Shown here in pieces: positions 6,383 through 12,807 of a stretch of 12,807 bases of DNA. Position 1 is the first letter of the stretch. Each line of letters opens with the position of its first letter. Location: assembly GCA_013362835.1 (NCBI GenBank), contig JABFVJ010000292.1:1-12807 (forward strand). The letters are read 5' to 3'. The notes below the pieces were generated by a model. That model was given only the letters and a program-made list of their open reading frames with translations. It was not told the DNA's origin and did no database searches. A program made the translations under genes and the position numbers. The stretch is from Nonomuraea sp. (GTDB lineage Bacteria; Actinomycetota; Actinomycetes; Streptosporangiales; Streptosporangiaceae).

Positions 6383-6931
6383 ATGCCGGTCTTCGACTAC
6401 GACCCACCGGAGAGGTTCGTCGCCGGCGCCCTGGGGCAGCCGGGCGCGCGGGTCTTTTATCTGCAGGCCAGGGCCGAGGGCAGACTGACCACGGTGGCGC
6501 TGGAGAAGCTGCAGGTCGCCGCGCTCGCGGGCAGGCTCGAAGAGCTGCTCGACGAGGTCCTGCGGCTCAGCGGCGGCACCGCGCACGTGCCCGCGCTGGC
6601 CCCGGCCGACCTGACCGACGACGCCCCCCTCGACGTGCCGGTCGCGGAGGACTTCCGGGTGGGCACCATGGCGTTGACGTGGGACGCCGACAACTCCCAA
6701 GTGGTGATCGAGGCGCAGGAGGTCGTCGACGAGGACGACCTCGACGGTCCCGACCCCGCCGTGCTGCGGGTGCGGATCAGCGCCGGGGCCGCACGCGCCT
6801 TCACCCGGCGGGCGCTCCAGATCGTCGCGGCGGGCCGGCCGCCCTGTCCGCTGTGCGGGCAGCCGCTCGACGCCGAGGGCCACGTCTGTGTCCGACTCAA
6901 CGGCTACCGCGGGGGTGAGGCGGCTTCATGA
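6383..6931 (+). CDS. DUF3090 family protein with C-terminal zinc-site cysteines
   Basis: A 182-residue protein of the actinobacterial DUF3090 family, recognised from FYLQARAEGRLTTVALEKLQVAALA (about 25-50), RVGTMALTWD (about 92-101) and the characteristic end CPLCGQPLDAEGHVC followed by NGYRG. C155, C158, H167 and C169 could bind one zinc ion. Function is unknown; it has no catalytic motif I recognise. It sits 9 nt after the phosphatase stop and overlaps the next gene in an ATGA, so it is translated together with the kinase-fold protein. That coupling, conserved with the same neighbours in other actinobacteria as I recall, suggests that DUF3090 and the kinase-fold protein work on the same partner. 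The acidic segment VVDEDDLDGPD lies at about 112-123. The family identity is sure, the role is not. Confidence 0.9.
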   Translation: MPVFDYDPPERFVAGALGQPGARVFYLQARAEGRLTTVALEKLQVAALAGRLEELLDEVLRLSGGTAHVPALAPADLTDDAPLDVPVAEDFRVGTMALTWDADNSQVVIEAQEVVDEDDLDGPDPAVLRVRISAGAARAFTRRALQIVAAGRPPCPLCGQPLDAEGHVCVRLNGYRGGEAAS

Positions 6932-7692
6932 CCGCTCCTGAGAGCGAACCGGCCGTCAAGCCGTCCAATCCGCCGACCATGCAGGAAGAAGAGGCGCTCA
7001 CGCTGCTGCGCGACGGGCGCCTGGAGGTCGCGGGCCGCCTGGTCGAGGCCACCAACATGACGCTCTACTGCTCGATCAAGCTCGGCGGCCGCTCGGCCGC
7101 CTGCGTCTACAAGCCCGTACGCGGCGAGCGCCCCCTGTGGGACTTCCCCGACGGCACCCTCGCGGCCAGGGAGGTGGCGGCCTACGAGGTGTCCCAGGCG
7201 ACCGGCTGGCGCATCGTCCCGCCCACCGTCTACCGCGAGGGCCCGTTCGGCCCCGGCATGTGCCAGCTGTGGATCGACACCGAGCGCGAGATCGACCTGA
7301 TGCGGCTGGTCAAGAGCCGCAACCCGGTGGTGCGCCGGATGGCGGTGTTCGACGCGATCGTCAACAACGCCGACCGCAAGGGCGGCCACCTGCTGCCGCT
7401 GCCGACCGGCCACGTCTACGGCGTCGACCACGGGGTCTGCTTCTCGGTGGAGGACAAACTCCGCACGGTGCTGTGGCAGTGGCGGGGCAAGCCGCTGGCC
7501 CGCGAGGCCGTCGCGGTGCTCGCCAAGCTGGAGCGCGACCTCGAGTCGGGCTCGCTCGGGCGCCGGCTGCGCGAGCTGCTGACCCTGGCCGAGGTGGAGG
7601 CCACCTGGCATCGGGTCAGGCGGCTGCTCGACACCGGCGTGCACCCGTACCCGTCGGAGGGGTGGCCCGCGATCCCCTGGCCCCCCATCTGA
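6928..7692 (+). CDS. SCO1664-family protein, PI3K/PI4K- or HipA-like kinase fold
   Basis: A 254-residue protein of the family named after S. coelicolor SCO1664. Features of an atypical kinase are visible: K62 in VYKP as candidate ATP lysine, E82 in ARE, a catalytic-loop-like NADRKGGH at 147-154 with D149, and the metal-binding-like D167 in GVDHG. The order K...E...D...DxG matches the PI3K/PI4K and HipA-like superfamily. The usual Asn of the catalytic loop is replaced in position by H154 or supplied by N147; whether it is an active kinase is not shown. The N-terminal 18 residues are Pro/Glu-rich and probably flexible. GGTGAGG at 6914-6920 offers a Shine-Dalgarno 7 nt before ATG, which overlaps the DUF3090 stop. 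Substrate and pathway are unknown. Confidence 0.88.
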   Translation: MTAPESEPAVKPSNPPTMQEEEALTLLRDGRLEVAGRLVEATNMTLYCSIKLGGRSAACVYKPVRGERPLWDFPDGTLAAREVAAYEVSQATGWRIVPPTVYREGPFGPGMCQLWIDTEREIDLMRLVKSRNPVVRRMAVFDAIVNNADRKGGHLLPLPTGHVYGVDHGVCFSVEDKLRTVLWQWRGKPLAREAVAVLAKLERDLESGSLGRRLRELLTLAEVEATWHRVRRLLDTGVHPYPSEGWPAIPWPPI

Positions 7693-7710
7693 GGACCGGC
7701 AGGCGTTTTA

Positions 7711-7716
7711 TACCCT
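7711..7716 (+). promoter_or_regulatory. Candidate -10 element of the NRDE gene, leaderless
   Basis: TACCCT fits TANNNT and is exactly 7 nt before the ATG at 7724. It follows a run of Ts in a 31-bp gap, the most AT-rich point nearby. An overlapping alternative is TATACC at 7709-7714. No Shine-Dalgarno and no clear -35 are present. Confidence 0.45.
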
Positions 7717-7723
7717 TTGCCGC

Positions 7724-8380
7724 ATGTGCACGCTGATCGTGAGAACCGGGGAGCCGCTGACCCTCATGGGCGTGCGGGACGAGTTCACCGACCGGCCCTG
7801 GGAGGCCCCCGGCGAACACTGGCCCGAGCACCCCGGCGTGATCGGCGGGCGTGACCTCAAGGGAGGCGGCACCTGGCTGGCCGTCGCCCCGGCGGCCCGC
7901 CGCGCCGCGGCGCTGCTCAACGGCCACGGCCGGGCCGCGCCCGAGACGACCAGAATCTCCCGCGGCGACCTCGCCCTGCTCGCCGTGTCCACCGGCGACG
8001 TGCCGGACGTCGACCTCGCCCGCTACGACCCCTTCCACCTGGTGCTCGCCGACCTCACCAGGACCCGCCTGTTCAGCTGGGATGGCGACCGCCTCACCGC
8101 CTCCGGCCTGCCCGAGGGCACCAGCATGGTCGTCAACACCGGCCTCGACCCCGCCGGCGACCGCGTCCTCGCCCACCTGCACCGGTTCGAGGGCGAGGCC
8201 GACTGGACCGAGCCGATCACCGACGCGCACTCCGACCGGCCCGGCGCGCTCATCGTCCGGCACGAGCTGCCCGACGGGCGCGTCTTCGCCTCCCTGTCGG
8301 TGATGCGGGTCACCCTCGCCCCCGGCGAGGCCGCGTACGAGTTCACGGACCTTACGGCACGGATAGGCTCAAAGGCATGA
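7724..8380 (+). CDS. NRDE/TANGO2-like family protein
   Basis: A 218-residue protein with the layout of the NRDE family (relatives of eukaryotic TANGO2). It begins MCTL with C2 right after the initiator, then has the NRDE-box position at 17-20, an RDL followed by GGTWLAV at 43-54, and [11 protein letters not shown] at 59-69. The name-giving NRDE box reads VRDE here: the Asn is replaced by Val17. C2 at the mature N-terminus and the fold of distant relatives recall N-terminal nucleophile hydrolases, but activity is unproven. Proposed roles of TANGO2-type proteins in heme or lipid handling come from other organisms and may not apply. It lies between the kinase-fold gene (31-bp gap) and mshC, whose ATG overlaps its TGA stop. 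The overlap suggests coupled translation with mshC. Confidence 0.8.
   Translation: MCTLIVRTGEPLTLMGVRDEFTDRPWEAPGEHWPEHPGVIGGRDLKGGGTWLAVAPAARRAAALLNGHGRAAPETTRISRGDLALLAVSTGDVPDVDLARYDPFHLVLADLTRTRLFSWDGDRLTASGLPEGTSMVVNTGLDPAGDRVLAHLHRFEGEADWTEPITDAHSDRPGALIVRHELPDGRVFASLSVMRVTLAPGEAAYEFTDLTARIGSKA
8342..8369 (+). promoter_or_regulatory. Candidate internal promoter for mshC, leaderless
   Basis: TTCACG (8342-8347; four of six bases match TTGACA), a 16-nt spacer, then TAGGCT (8364-8369, TANNNT), then 7 nt to the mshC ATG at 8377. All of it lies within the 3' end of the NRDE gene. The AAAGG directly next to the ATG is too close to serve as a Shine-Dalgarno. This is the best -35/-10 pair in the window. 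Confidence 0.5.
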
Positions 8381-9594
8381 GATCGTGGTCTGCCCAGAAC
8401 ATCCCGAAGCTCCCAGGTGAGAGCATTCCGCTGCGTCTCTACGACACGACGACCAAGCAGGTGCGGCAGACCGATCCCGGTCCCACCGCCAGGATGTACG
8501 TCTGCGGCATCACCCCCTACGACGCGACCCACCTCGGCCACGCCAACACCTACCACGCCTTCGACCTGGTGGGCCGCGTGTGGCGCGACGCCGGCCACGA
8601 GGTCCACTACACCCAGAACGCGACCGACGTCGACGACCCGCTGCTGGAGCGGGCCGCCCAGACCGGCATCGACTGGCAGGAACTGGCCGAGCGGGAGATC
8701 GAGCTGTTCCGCACGGACATGGAGGCCCTGCGGATCATGCCGCCCCGCGAGTACGTGGGCGTCACCGAGGTCGTCGGCCACGTCGCCGACCTGATCACCG
8801 AGCTCGCCGCCAAGGGCTTCACCTACGACCTCGACGGCGACGTCTACTTCAACGTGGCCGACGCGCCCAAGTTCGGCCAGGTGTCCGGCTACGACGAGGC
8901 CGAGATGCTGGCCCTGTTCGCCGAGCGCGGCGGCGACCCCGACCGGCCGGGCAAGCGCCACCCGCTCGACTGGCTGCTGTGGCGGGCCGAGCGGCCGGGC
9001 GAGCCCGCCTGGGAGTCGAGCCTCGGGCGCGGCCGTCCCGGCTGGCACATCGAGTGCACCGCGATCGCCCTGCGCAACCTCGGCCCCGGCTACGACGTGG
9101 CGGGCGGCGGCTCCGACCTGATCTTCCCCCATCACGAGTGCGGCGCCTCCGAGGGCCACGCGGCGACGGGGGAGTGGCCGTTCGCCAAGTTCTACACGCA
9201 CGCGGGCATGGTCGCGCTCGACGGCGAGAAGATGTCGAAGTCCAAGGGCAACCTGGTCTTCGTCAGCAGGCTGCGGCAGCAGCACGACCCGATGGCCGTG
9301 CGGCTCGTGCTGCTCGCCCACCACTACCGCGACGACTGGGAGTACACCGCCGACCAGATCGCCGCCGCCGAGCGCAGGCTCGCGCTGTGGCGTTCAGCCG
9401 TGGGCCTCGCCTCGGCGCCGCGCGCGGCGGAGCTGCTGGCGACGGTGCGCGAGCGGATGGCCGACGACCTCGACTCGCCGGGCGCGCTGGCCGCGATCGA
9501 CGCCTGGGCCGAGCGGGCACTCGCCGAAGGCGGCCCGGAGGACCCGGCTCTGGTCAAGGACCTGACCGACGCCCTCCTCGGCATCGCACTCTGA
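8377..9594 (+). CDS. mshC: Cysteine--1-D-myo-inosityl 2-amino-2-deoxy-alpha-D-glucopyranoside ligase MshC
   Basis: A 405-residue class I aminoacyl-tRNA-synthetase-like ligase. It activates cysteine with ATP and joins it to GlcN-Ins, the penultimate step of mycothiol synthesis, in the cytosol. The HIGH-type motif is HLGH at 52-55 and the KMSKS loop is intact at 285-289. The zinc/cysteine site is C43, C227 and H252, with W223 in GWHIEC, matching the residues known in mycobacterial MshC (C43, C231, H256, W227). MshC rather than CysRS is indicated by the long N-terminal lead-in, GAxEGH-type segment and its length: about 405 residues, with no tRNA anticodon domain of CysRS size. The ATG overlaps the stop of the NRDE gene. 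mshA, mshB and mshD are not in this window, as usual for scattered mycothiol genes. Confidence 0.96.
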   Translation: MRSWSAQNIPKLPGESIPLRLYDTTTKQVRQTDPGPTARMYVCGITPYDATHLGHANTYHAFDLVGRVWRDAGHEVHYTQNATDVDDPLLERAAQTGIDWQELAEREIELFRTDMEALRIMPPREYVGVTEVVGHVADLITELAAKGFTYDLDGDVYFNVADAPKFGQVSGYDEAEMLALFAERGGDPDRPGKRHPLDWLLWRAERPGEPAWESSLGRGRPGWHIECTAIALRNLGPGYDVAGGGSDLIFPHHECGASEGHAATGEWPFAKFYTHAGMVALDGEKMSKSKGNLVFVSRLRQQHDPMAVRLVLLAHHYRDDWEYTADQIAAAERRLALWRSAVGLASAPRAAELLATVRERMADDLDSPGALAAIDAWAERALAEGGPEDPALVKDLTDALLGIAL

Positions 9595-9602
9595 GGAACC
9601 AC

Positions 9603-9616
9603 CCCCGGACACGGGG
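9603..9616 (+). terminator. Small GC hairpin after mshC
   Basis: CCCCG (9603-9607), loop GACA, CGGGG (9612-9616) form a 5-bp GC-only stem 8 nt after the mshC stop. No T-run follows. A second pairing, CACGGGAC (9624-9631) with GTCCCGTG (9679-9686), spans the convergent gap. Either could help end transcription; evidence is structural only. Confidence 0.3.
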
Positions 9617-9633
9617 ACATGGACACGGGACAT
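9607..9633. repeat. Two-copy 14/13-nt tandem repeat in the convergent gap
   Basis: GGACACGGGGACAT (9607-9620) is followed directly by GGACACGGGACAT (9621-9633), differing by one G. It lies in the 121-bp gap 9595-9715 between mshC and the convergent epimerase gene. The rest of the gap is G-rich and holds no open frame I would support. Confidence 0.6.
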
Positions 9634-9715
9634 GGTCGCGGGGCGGGGGTCGCGTGGCCCGGCCCGCGGCGTTCCCAGGTCCCGTGGAGGTCCTGAGGTT
9701 CGCGGCGCTGCGCTC

Positions 9716-10678
9716 CTAAACGCGCAGCTCCTCCAGATTGTCGCTCGCGGCGAGCTCGGTCGCGAACCACTCGATCGTGCGGCGCAGCCCTTCCTTGGCG
9801 GGCACCTCCGCGTGCCAGCCCAGCCGTTCGGTGGCCAGCGTCGTGTCGGGACGCCGTACCTTCGGGTCGTCGGCGGGCCGGTCGATGAACTCGATCTCCG
9901 AGGACGACCCGGTCAGCTCCTTGATCAGCGTGGCCAGCTCCAGCATGGTCAGCTCGTCCGGGTTGCCGATGTTGACCGGGCCGGGGAAGTCGCTGCGCGC
10001 CAGGGCCAGGATGCCCGACACGGTGTCCGCCACGTAGCAGATCGACCTGGTCTGCGAGCCGTCGCCGGTGATGGTGATCGGCTCGTCCTTCAGCGCCTGC
10101 CTGATGAACGTGGGGATCGCCCGGCCGTCGAACGGGCGCATCCGGGGGCCGTAGGTGTTGAAGATGCGCACGATCCCGGTGTCGGTGCCGCGCGAGTGCC
10201 GGTAGGCGGTGGTCAGCGACTCGGCGAAGCGCTTGGCCTCGTCGTACACGCTGCGGGGGCCGACCGGGTTGACGTTGCCCCAGTACGTCTCCTTCTGCGG
10301 GTGCTCCAGCGGGTCGCCGTACACCTCGCTGGTGGAGGCCAGGACGAACCGGGCGGACTTCTCCCTGGCCAGGCCGAGCGCGTGCAGCGTGCCGACGCTG
10401 CCCACCCGCAGGGTCTCGATCGGATAGCGCAGGTAGTCGGCTGGCGAGGCCGCCGAGGCGAAGTGCAGCACGAGGTCCAGGCTGCCGGGCACGTGCACGT
10501 AACCGGTCAGGTCGCACTCGATGAGGCGGAAGGCCGGGTTGGGCAGCAGGTGCTCGACGTTGCGCGGGCCGCCGGTCAGGAAGCTGTCCATGCAGACGAC
10601 CTCGGCGCCCTCGTCCAGCAGGCGTTCGCACAGGTAGGAGCCGAGGAATCCGGCTCCGCCGGTGATCAGAGCCCTCAT
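9716..10678 (-). CDS. NAD-dependent epimerase/dehydratase, UDP-glucuronate decarboxylase-like
   Basis: A 320-residue extended SDR. The NAD motif GGAGFLG is at 7-13, then the UXS-like [21 protein letters not shown] (72-92), [21 protein letters not shown] (114-134), [15 protein letters not shown] (136-150) and [16 protein letters not shown] (171-186). Catalytic candidates are T116, E118, Y145 and K149. This set is closest to bacterial UDP-glucuronate decarboxylase (UDP-xylose synthase); dTDP-glucose 4,6-dehydratases are the next relatives. It is the last gene of a minus-strand operon: its ATG overlaps the GT9 stop (ATGA) and is served by GGAGGT at 10685-10690. The context, with an HldE-like enzyme and a heptosyltransferase-like GT9, leaves open that it modifies an ADP-heptose or supplies a different sugar to the same glycan. 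Family call is firm, substrate inferred. Confidence 0.88.
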   Translation of the reverse strand: MRALITGGAGFLGSYLCERLLDEGAEVVCMDSFLTGGPRNVEHLLPNPAFRLIECDLTGYVHVPGSLDLVLHFASAASPADYLRYPIETLRVGSVGTLHALGLAREKSARFVLASTSEVYGDPLEHPQKETYWGNVNPVGPRSVYDEAKRFAESLTTAYRHSRGTDTGIVRIFNTYGPRMRPFDGRAIPTFIRQALKDEPITITGDGSQTRSICYVADTVSGILALARSDFPGPVNIGNPDELTMLELATLIKELTGSSSEIEFIDRPADDPKVRRPDTTLATERLGWHAEVPAKEGLRRTIEWFATELAASDNLEELRV

Positions 10679-11547
10679 GACGTGACCTCCAGTGCGGCGT
10701 CGACGACTTCGGCGACCTCGATCTTCAGCAGGCCCGGGTCGGGACGCTGGCCGTGCGGGTCACCCTTGTGCCCGGCCCACAGCGCCACGTGCCGCCACCC
10801 GGGCGGCGGCCCCCACTCCGACGGCGGGACCGGGCCGAACAGCACCACCGACGGCACGCAGAACGCCGTCGCCAGGTGCGCGACCCCGGTGTCGCCGCAG
10901 ACGACGAGCTTGGCCCGGCTCACCAGGTCGATCAGGTCGGCGAGCGCGGTACGCCCGGCCAGCATGCGCTCCTCGGGCAGCCCGGCCAGCTCGGCGACCT
11001 TCCGCGCGATCGGCACCTCGTCGGCGGTGCCGGTGACGACCACGTCGTCCAGCGCCGCCGCGACCTCCGCGAACCGCTCGGGCGGCCAGCGCCGCGCCGG
11101 GTAGGCGGCGCCCGGATGCACGATCACGGGCCCCGTACGGTCGGAGATGCCGAGCGTCAGGTCCTCGGGGTCGGCGGGCACGCCGTGCCACTCCAGCAGA
11201 CCGCACCAGCGCCGCACCTCGTGCACCCCCTCACGCCACGGCGGCCCGACGCCGAAGCTGATCAGCCGGCCCGGATCGGTACGCCGCAGCGCCTCGATGC
11301 TCTGCGGCCCCTTGCCGTGCAGGTTGACCGCGATGTCCGGCCGCTCGAACGGCACCGGGCCCGGCCCGGTGACGTCCACCTGGGCGTCCACCGCGCCGAT
11401 CAGCGGCAGCAGGGCCTCCAGCGAGCGCGGCGCGGCCAGCGTGATCCGGTGCTTGGGGAACGACTGTCGAAGCGCGCGCAGCGCGGGGACGGCCGTGAGC
11501 AGATCGCCCAGGCCGAGCCCGCGCAGCGCCAGCAGCTCTAGGGCCAT
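10675..11547 (-). CDS. Glycosyltransferase family 9 protein (heptosyltransferase-like)
   Basis: A 290-residue GT-B glycosyltransferase of family 9. The N-terminal GLGLGDLL (10-17) holds the GxGD motif of WaaC/WaaF-type enzymes. The nucleotide-sugar domain carries [22 protein letters not shown] (141-162) and [13 protein letters not shown] (217-229), both hallmarks of ADP-heptose:LPS heptosyltransferases. It is some 30-60 residues shorter than the enterobacterial enzymes. In Gram-negatives GT9 moves L,D-heptose from ADP-heptose to LPS core; this actinomycete has no LPS, so the acceptor must be a different glycolipid, protein, natural product or wall polymer (inference). It overlaps the SDR stop by 10 nt and has GGAG 5 nt before its ATG. 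Its position downstream of an HldE-like gene makes ADP-heptose the best donor guess. Confidence 0.9.
   Translation of the reverse strand: MALELLALRGLGLGDLLTAVPALRALRQSFPKHRITLAAPRSLEALLPLIGAVDAQVDVTGPGPVPFERPDIAVNLHGKGPQSIEALRRTDPGRLISFGVGPPWREGVHEVRRWCGLLEWHGVPADPEDLTLGISDRTGPVIVHPGAAYPARRWPPERFAEVAAALDDVVVTGTADEVPIARKVAELAGLPEERMLAGRTALADLIDLVSRAKLVVCGDTGVAHLATAFCVPSVVLFGPVPPSEWGPPPGWRHVALWAGHKGDPHGQRPDPGLLKIEVAEVVDAALEVTS
10685..10690 (-). promoter_or_regulatory. Shine-Dalgarno of the UXS-like gene
   Basis: GGAGGT 6 nt before the ATG at 10678, lying inside the last codons of the GT9 gene. It confirms the start and supports independent loading of ribosomes within the operon, in contrast to the leaderless-looking genes further left. 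Confidence 0.7.
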
Positions 11548-12212
11548 GACGTCTCCGTGGACGGGCAGACGACGAGCTCCCTGACCTCGCAGCCCGCGGG
11601 CTGCCGCAGCGCGAAGACGACCGTCTGGGCGACGTCGGCGGGATCGTTCAGCCCCGCCTCGGGCCCCGGCTTGTACTGTTCGGGACGCCCGTCGAAGAAG
11701 CCCGTCCGCATGCCGCCCGGGATCAGCAGGGTCACCCCCACCTGCCCGCGCAGCTCGATCGCGAGCCCCCGCGTGAACCCGACGACGCCGAACTTCGAGG
11801 CCGAGTACGCCGACGCGTCGCTCAGCGGCCGCAGCCCAAGCGTCGAGGCGCAGGTCACCACCTTGCCCCGGGTCTGCTTCAGGTACGGCAGCGCCGCCCG
11901 TACGACGGCGGCCGTGCCGAGCAGGTTCACCCGGATCACCCGCTCCCAGTCGTCGGCCGGGACGTCCTCCAGCCGCCCGCAGGCGTCGATGCCGGCCGCG
12001 GTCACCACGCCGTCCAGGCCGCCGGCCCGTTCGGCGAGCTCGCGTACCGCCCGTTCGGCCTCCCCCCGGTCGCCGAGGTCGGCCGTGACGTGCTCGAAGC
12101 GCTGGTCGGGCTCGCGCACGTCCACCACGAGCGCCCGCCAGCCCTCCTTCTCCACCGCTTCGGCCGTGGCCAGGCCGAGCCCCGAGGCGCCCCCGGTGAT
12201 CAAAATATTCAT
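11538..12212 (-). CDS. Short-chain dehydrogenase/reductase in the sugar operon
   Basis: A 224-residue classical SDR: TGGASGLG at 6-13, AAG at 72-74, N96, catalytic S123, and Y136/K140 (YSASK), followed by IPGGMRT at 164-170. The ATG at 12212 is chosen because it opens directly on the first Rossmann strand, overlaps the upstream gene's stop as ATGA and has GGGAG 5 nt upstream (12218-12222). The longer open frame to 12344 only reads through the adenylyltransferase gene in another frame. The first codons are AT-rich (Asn, Ile, Leu as AAT, ATT, TTG), unusual here, and may keep the junction unstructured. It is an NAD(P)-dependent oxidoreductase of unknown substrate; because it is locked between hldE-like and GT9 genes, a sugar or glycan intermediate is a reasonable guess. 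Confidence 0.9.
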   Translation of the reverse strand: MNILITGGASGLGLATAEAVEKEGWRALVVDVREPDQRFEHVTADLGDRGEAERAVRELAERAGGLDGVVTAAGIDACGRLEDVPADDWERVIRVNLLGTAAVVRAALPYLKQTRGKVVTCASTLGLRPLSDASAYSASKFGVVGFTRGLAIELRGQVGVTLLIPGGMRTGFFDGRPEQYKPGPEAGLNDPADVAQTVVFALRQPAGCEVRELVVCPSTETSWP

Positions 12213-12807
12213 TGGATCTCCCTGATCAGATTGGTCGTCGAACGTCCGGGCAGCGTGCTCAGCGCGACGAACTCCGCGCCGATCCGCTCCAGGACCCGTG
12301 ACTCGGGCAGGATCTCCCCCTCGTAGTCCCCGCCCTTCACCCACACGTCGGGCCGCAGCAGCTCGATGGACTCGGCCGGGGTGTCCTCCTCGAACACCAG
12401 GACCGCGTCGACGCAGCTCAGCGCCCGCAGCACCTCGACCCGGTCGCGCGCGTCGACGATGGGCCTGGCCGGGCCCTTCAACCGGCGTACCGAGTCGTCG
12501 GAGTTGACGCAGACGACGAGAGCGTCGCCGAGCGCCCTGGCCCGCCGCAGGAGGCTCACGTGCCCCGCGTGCAGCAGGTCGAAACAGCCGCCGGTGGCGA
12601 TCAGCCGGCCGCCCTGCGCGCGGGTGAGCCTGGCCACCTCCAGCGCGGTGCGCGGCCGGTCGCCGAGCCGCTGTTCCTGAGTCCTGACGGTGGTGGCGCC
12701 GCCGCGCTCGACGAAGCGCGAGGCCTCGCCGACGCCGACGGTGACCGCCTCCACGACGTCCGCGCCGTCGCGCAGCGCGAGCGCCGCGGCGCCGGCGAGC
12801 CTGTCGC
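12209..12807 (-). CDS. hldE: HldE-like bifunctional protein: end of PfkB kinase domain plus heptose-1-phosphate adenylyltransferase, 5' end cut by window
   Basis: The frame is open to the right edge and gives 198 residues. The last about 140 are a nucleotidyltransferase of the RfaE2/HldE C-terminal type: TGGCFDLLHAGHVSLLRRARALGD with the HxGH motif, VCVNSDDSVRRLKGP, and KGGDYEGE. This domain makes ADP-heptose from D-glycero-D-manno-heptose 1-phosphate and ATP. The residues before it, starting D-R-L-A-G-A-A-A-L-A-L, match what follows the GAGD motif of PfkB sugar kinases. The partial codon before that Asp is NGC, compatible with Gly, so the likely catalytic Asp is at 12803-12805. The gene therefore appears to be a kinase-adenylyltransferase fusion like E. 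coli HldE, not a short protein starting at GTG 12754. Its stop overlaps the SDR start (ATGA). The adenylyltransferase call is firm; the fused kinase rests on 25-40 residues. Confidence 0.88.
   Translation of the reverse strand, partial: DRLAGAAALALRDGADVVEAVTVGVGEASRFVERGGATTVRTQEQRLGDRPRTALEVARLTRAQGGRLIATGGCFDLLHAGHVSLLRRARALGDALVVCVNSDDSVRRLKGPARPIVDARDRVEVLRALSCVDAVLVFEEDTPAESIELLRPDVWVKGGDYEGEILPESRVLERIGAEFVALSTLPGRSTTNLIREIQ

Noticed and set aside
9632..11104. Plus-strand open frame opposite the UXS-like and GT9 genes (490 codons)
   Set aside because: Antisense shadow of two genes with clear catalytic motifs, with no Shine-Dalgarno and no protein family resemblance.
12209..12754. Monofunctional adenylyltransferase starting at GTG 12754
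   Set aside because: The frame is open to the window edge, and the upstream residues resemble the PfkB GAGD region, so this GTG is an internal codon.

Overview
The window looks like chromosomal DNA from a high-GC actinomycete. GC is very high, with strong G/C bias at third codon positions. It carries mshC (mycothiol synthesis, restricted to Actinomycetota), and beside it DUF3090, 'SCO1664-family' and 'MSMEG_4193-family phosphomutase' genes of actinobacterial type. The enoyl-ACP reductase is InhA-like but lacks the long mycobacterial loop. A non-mycolate filamentous genus such as Nonomuraea or a relative in Streptosporangiales would fit; this is inference, not proof. I found no tRNA, rRNA, CRISPR, insertion sequence or phage gene. 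No gene-free stretch exceeds 150 bases.

Layout. (1) 1-2045, minus: a TldD/TldE metalloprotease pair. tldE runs off the left edge, and the two overlap at a GTGA junction. (2) 2123-3584, plus, divergent from tldD: fabG-fabI, two steps of FAS-II elongation, 1 nt apart. (3) 3606-4466, minus: an unrecognised exported, membrane-anchored four-cysteine protein, preceded by an aldo/keto reductase (4594-5541, minus). (4) 5687-9594, plus: histidine phosphatase, DUF3090, PI3K/HipA-like kinase-fold protein, NRDE/TANGO2-like protein and mshC, closely packed. (5) 9716-12807, minus, convergent with mshC: a coupled sugar operon read as hldE-like (cut by the right edge at its kinase GAGD motif), SDR, GT9 heptosyltransferase-like enzyme, and UDP-glucuronate-decarboxylase-like epimerase. 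Neighbouring genes there overlap by 4, 10 and 4 nt.

How the genes work together. fabG and fabI act in sequence on acyl-ACP. TldD and TldE normally form one heteromeric protease. mshC joins cysteine to GlcN-Ins in mycothiol synthesis; the genes ahead of it form a little-understood actinobacterial neighbourhood. The right-hand operon suggests that an ADP-activated heptose, or a related sugar, is made and transferred by GT9 onto an unknown acceptor, which is notable in a Gram-positive lineage.

Two modes of translation initiation appear. Several genes (tldD, the DUF3090 gene, the NRDE gene, mshC) have a TANNNT -10-like hexamer 6-7 nt before the start codon and no usable Shine-Dalgarno, which suggests leaderless mRNAs. 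Genes inside the sugar operon and the exported-protein gene have clear Shine-Dalgarno sequences.
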